Assembly: GCF_003432065.1 (NCBI RefSeq)
Contig: NZ_QWDE01000001.1
Coordinates: 2,294,001 to 2,358,000 of the forward strand
Source of the DNA: Mucilaginibacter terrenus
GTDB taxonomy: Bacteria; Bacteroidota; Bacteroidia; Sphingobacteriales; Sphingobacteriaceae
DNA: 64,000 bases
Reading direction: 5' to 3'
Shown: positions 61,668 through 64,000 of the stretch, piece by piece
Layout of the letters: each line of letters starts with the position of its first letter
How positions within the stretch are numbered: the stretch's first letter is position 1
Notes under the pieces: model-generated
Told to the model about the DNA's origin: nothing
Seen by the model: only the letters and a program-made list of their open reading frames with translations
The model's database searches: none
Position numbers and translations under genes: made by a program

Positions 61668-62342
61668 TCAATCGCCCTTAAACTTAATACATGTACTAGC
61701 GCGGTCGATGTTCTTGAAAAACTCCGGGCCTTTTTCATTAGAAAAGCAAACTGCCATAATGGTACCTATATGGTCCTTTTGCAGGGTTACCAGTAGCGCG
61801 TATTTGTAATAGTTGGTTGCCGGCGAATATAATAGATTGATAAGGTACGATTTACCGGCATCGGCGTTGTACTTTGCGAGGTAACGTGGTGGTATGGTGC
61901 GCACAAAATAGCTGCCTTTTGTACCACCTAGGGCAAGCGCCTGCGCGGAACCCATGCCCAGGTACAACGAATCGGGGTTAGCTAGGCTGGTTTCGGTATT
62001 TCCTTTTACCCTTTGATAAGCAGTATAGTTTTGTTTCTGCGACTTTACCTGGAACCAAATCTGAAATTCCTTACCGGGCAATTCTAAAGCGTAATCAAAA
62101 GAATTATCTTCATCATCAGGCGCTTCAATCTCCTTAAAACCTTTTGGGAAAGAGAATACTACATTAGCCCTGGATATAATATCCTGAAATTCTTTAAGAC
62201 GAGGACTGACATAAACAGGCTGTACATTAGTAGCAGGGACTTGTTTTTTGCTATAATGATGCTTTTTACCCTGTGCAATTGCAGGCGCAATACAAAACAA
62301 CAACAATCCCGTAAGTAATAATTGTTTAATTTGCTTCAACAC
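61668..62342 (-). CDS. Hypothetical exported protein
   Basis: 224 residues. Signal peptide (LLLTGLLLFCIAPAIAQ, cleavage about 24) followed by a Lys-rich linker and a globular domain of about 175 residues without family I can name; it contains FSFPKGFKEIEAPDDEDNSF and a C-terminal GTIMAVCFSNEKGPEFFK. The start is GTG at 62342 or TTG at 62339, since no in-frame ATG precedes the signal. A perfect -7-like TAATTTTG lies upstream but no -33 pairs with it. Monocistronic and divergent from the permease gene. Confidence 0.7.
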   Translation of the reverse strand: MLKQIKQLLLTGLLLFCIAPAIAQGKKHHYSKKQVPATNVQPVYVSPRLKEFQDIISRANVVFSFPKGFKEIEAPDDEDNSFDYALELPGKEFQIWFQVKSQKQNYTAYQRVKGNTETSLANPDSLYLGMGSAQALALGGTKGSYFVRTIPPRYLAKYNADAGKSYLINLLYSPATNYYKYALLVTLQKDHIGTIMAVCFSNEKGPEFFKNIDRASTCIKFKGD

Positions 62343-62447
62343 AGTTTAGATAAGCAGGTGGTCAAAATTAGTCAAACGAATTTAATTTAGATAAGGCACT
62401 AATTCAATACAATTATAATATAAATTATAAACATAAATAATAAAGCA

Positions 62448-63798
62448 ATGGGTGTACAGCCGAGGCTCAACCGATTCGACCTAACCATGATCGTGATTAG
62501 CCTGGTAATAGGCATGGGTATATTTGGTACGCCAAGCAATGTGGCCACGACTGCTGGCAGCGCCTGGATATTTTTTGGTGCCTGGATATTTGGCGGGATA
62601 GTAAGCCTGTGCGGTGCGCTTACTTTTGCAGAGATTGGCGCACGGTACCCTACAACGGGAGGTTTTTACAAAGTTTTCTCCTATTGCTATCATCCTGCAT
62701 CTGCTTTCATGATCAACTGGGTGCTGGTGATCAGCAATGCGGCATCGGTAGCAGCAGTTGCTCTGCTGGGTGCCGAGTACATTAACCCAATTGTGCTTCC
62801 GGCCAGTTTGCAAAACGACCTTGGCACAAAGCTCACTACTATACTTACTGTACTGGTACTGTATGTTGTTAATTTCCTGGGCATAAAGCAAAGTGCGCGC
62901 GCGCAAAACCTGCTTACCATTTTTAAAGCTGGGATGATAGTAGTGTTATGTACCGCTGTGTTTAAAAGTGATACAAAAACTGCAGTAAACATTGCGGCTG
63001 TGCCGCATAGCGGAAGTTTGATCACCGCTTTTGGATTGAGCCTTGTAGCAGTATTCTTTACCTATACCGGATATTCTCAAACCATTAATTTTGGCGGCGA
63101 TATTGTAAACCCTAAGCGCAACATACCAAAAGCGATCTTCATCGGCATGGGGGGTTGTAATTACCCTTTACCTGGTAATTAACTATGTGTATTATGCCGT
63201 ATTGGGTATTGGCGGACTGCAACAAACGCACACACTGGCGGCCTACCTGGCGGGTGTAATATTTGGACCTATGGGTTATAAAATAACATCTATTCTGATG
63301 TTTATTTCCGTTGTGGCATATGTAAACGTGAATATAATGTCTAACCCGCGTACTTATTATGCTATGGCAGAAGATGGTGTGCTCCCGCCGATATTTAAGA
63401 AGGTAAACCCCAAAACACAGGTGCAGGAATTCGGCATGAGTTTTTTTGTGGCTGCCATTCTGCTGATACTTTTCTTTATAGCCAAATTTGGTGAGGTACT
63501 TAACTATGTGATGTTTTTTGAAACGATAGGAACGTCTATCGCAGCAGCAGCTATTTTTGTGCTGCGCAGAAAAACTAGGCAAATGGATACCAGCAATATC
63601 TATACAATTAAGCTTTTCCCCCTTATACCGTTGCTGTTTGTACTCTCCTATTGGTTTGTTACCATAAATATTTTTATAACCTTCAAGAGCGATCCCCTTG
63701 CGGTACTATGGTGTATTATAGCCTATGCGGTAGGGCTAGCTATTTACTTTTTGGGCGTTCGAAAAAAAGAGAAGCCGGGTGTCACGCATGTAAAATAA
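62448..63798 (+). pseudogene. APC-family amino-acid permease broken by a one-base frameshift
   Basis: Two overlapping reading frames make one permease. The first (62448-63182) covers LTMIVISLVIGMGIFGTPSN and four or five helices; the second (to 63798) resumes as VVITLYLVINYVYYAVLGIG and carries the last helices. The break lies in a run of six Gs at 63149-63154; with five Gs the frame reads GMGVVITLYLVINYVYYA without interruption. Together they would give about 450 residues, the usual length for APC-type permeases (12 helices). Either a real frameshift mutation, slipped-strand phase variation, or an assembly error in a homopolymer. Substrate is probably an amino acid. Confidence 0.8.
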
Positions 63799-63825
63799 TC
63801 TTTTTAAATTTTTTTAATAAGTTTC

Positions 63826-63856
63826 TTGATTAAGTAAAAACTGATAACTAAGTTTG
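63826..63856 (+). promoter_or_regulatory. Candidate promoter near window end
   Basis: TTG at 63826-63828, a 20-bp spacer and TAAGTTTG at 63849-63856, a perfect match to TAnnTTTG with the canonical spacing for Bacteroidota. The predicted transcription start falls near the ATG at 63862. Confidence 0.6.
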
Positions 63857-63861
63857 CGTAA

Positions 63862-64000
63862 ATGATAGAATTTAGATCATTAAAGCAAAGCCTCTCTTTA
63901 TTCTCGTTGAGGAATTTAAATTTTATAGTTAATTGGTTGTTAATCCTCACCCCGGTGGGGATTTTTTATATCCTCACTTTTCCCAAGTATCACACATTCA
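63862..64000 (+). CDS. Possible partial gene with N-terminal membrane helix
   Basis: 46 codons from ATG at 63862 stay open to the window edge: MIEFRSLKQSLSLFSLRNLN, then a hydrophobic segment FIVNWLLILTPVGIFYILTF. It could be the start of a membrane protein. Against this, the ATG sits only five bases after a perfect -7 box, which would make the message leaderless, and a hairpin with T-run lies inside the frame at 63943-63967. A short non-coding transcript is the alternative. Confidence 0.4.
   Translation, partial: MIEFRSLKQSLSLFSLRNLNFIVNWLLILTPVGIFYILTFPKYHTF
63943..63967 (+). terminator. Terminator-like hairpin near window end
   Basis: ATCCTCAC (63943-63950) pairs with GTGGGGAT (63955-63962) around loop CCCG, with one T:G pair, followed by six Ts. 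It would end the permease transcript or a short RNA starting near 63862. Confidence 0.55.

Overview
The window reads as chromosomal DNA from a member of the Bacteroidota, most likely family Sphingobacteriaceae (Mucilaginibacter/Pedobacter-like). The evidence is the family content: a DUF4295 small ribosomal-type protein next to rpmB-rpmG-ftsY-rimO, BshC for bacillithiol, OMP_b-brl outer-membrane proteins, LytS/LytTR pairs, YncE/phosphoesterase fusions, and many secreted glycoside hydrolases. Starts are A-rich without clear Shine-Dalgarno sites, and several upstream regions carry the Bacteroidota -7 box TAnnTTTG. Genus is an inference from family content only. No prophage, transposase, CRISPR array or rRNA operon is visible; the only RNA gene called is tRNA-Ala(GGC).

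Layout. 1-5 kb: end-truncated GH9 glucanase plus ThuA-like lipoprotein, a YtxH-type small protein, a histidine kinase with an ethylene-receptor-like membrane domain paired with a stand-alone receiver, and a DUF4397 lipoprotein. 5-13 kb: FAD/NAD(P) oxidoreductase plus DUF1543 pair, universal stress protein plus bestrophin channel downstream of an OmpR-type two-component system, and two unknown membrane proteins. 13-19 kb: complete L-arabinose operon araB-araD-araA plus SSS symporter. 19-25 kb: SGNH plus MBOAT O-acylation pair, cytoplasmic GH13, MFS transporter. 25-29 kb: three tiny genes, two of which are tandem paralogues, then acyltransferase-surE-small membrane protein-lpxB and CsbD. 29-38 kb: acs, the rpmB-rpmG-DUF4295-ftsY-rimO-bshC block, and an Ldh-family dehydrogenase followed by a repeat-filled gap. 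38-46 kb: GH2 beta-galactosidase plus DoxX-like protein, then an outer-membrane beta-barrel protein divergent from a LytS/LytTR pair. 46-54 kb: msrA, acid phosphatase lipoprotein, YncE/phosphoesterase, aldose epimerase, small envelope protein, TPR protein, GH35 beta-galactosidase. 54-62 kb: parC and parE bracketing YdeI-like, NTF2-like, GDSL, cytidine deaminase and lipoprotein genes. 62-64 kb: an amino-acid permease broken by one extra G in a six-G run, and a final promoter-like element with a short transcript or partial gene.

How it works together: much of the window supports plant or soil polysaccharide use (GH9, GH2, GH35, GH13, ara operon, epimerase) and envelope building (lpxB, MBOAT/SGNH, acyltransferase). 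Four regulatory points stand out: the ethylene-receptor-like kinase; an 11-bp direct repeat with 21-bp period in the divergent promoter of the LytTR system; heptamer repeats 11 bp apart in front of the stress-protein/bestrophin operon just downstream of an OmpR-type system; and a palindrome overlapping the likely araB promoter.
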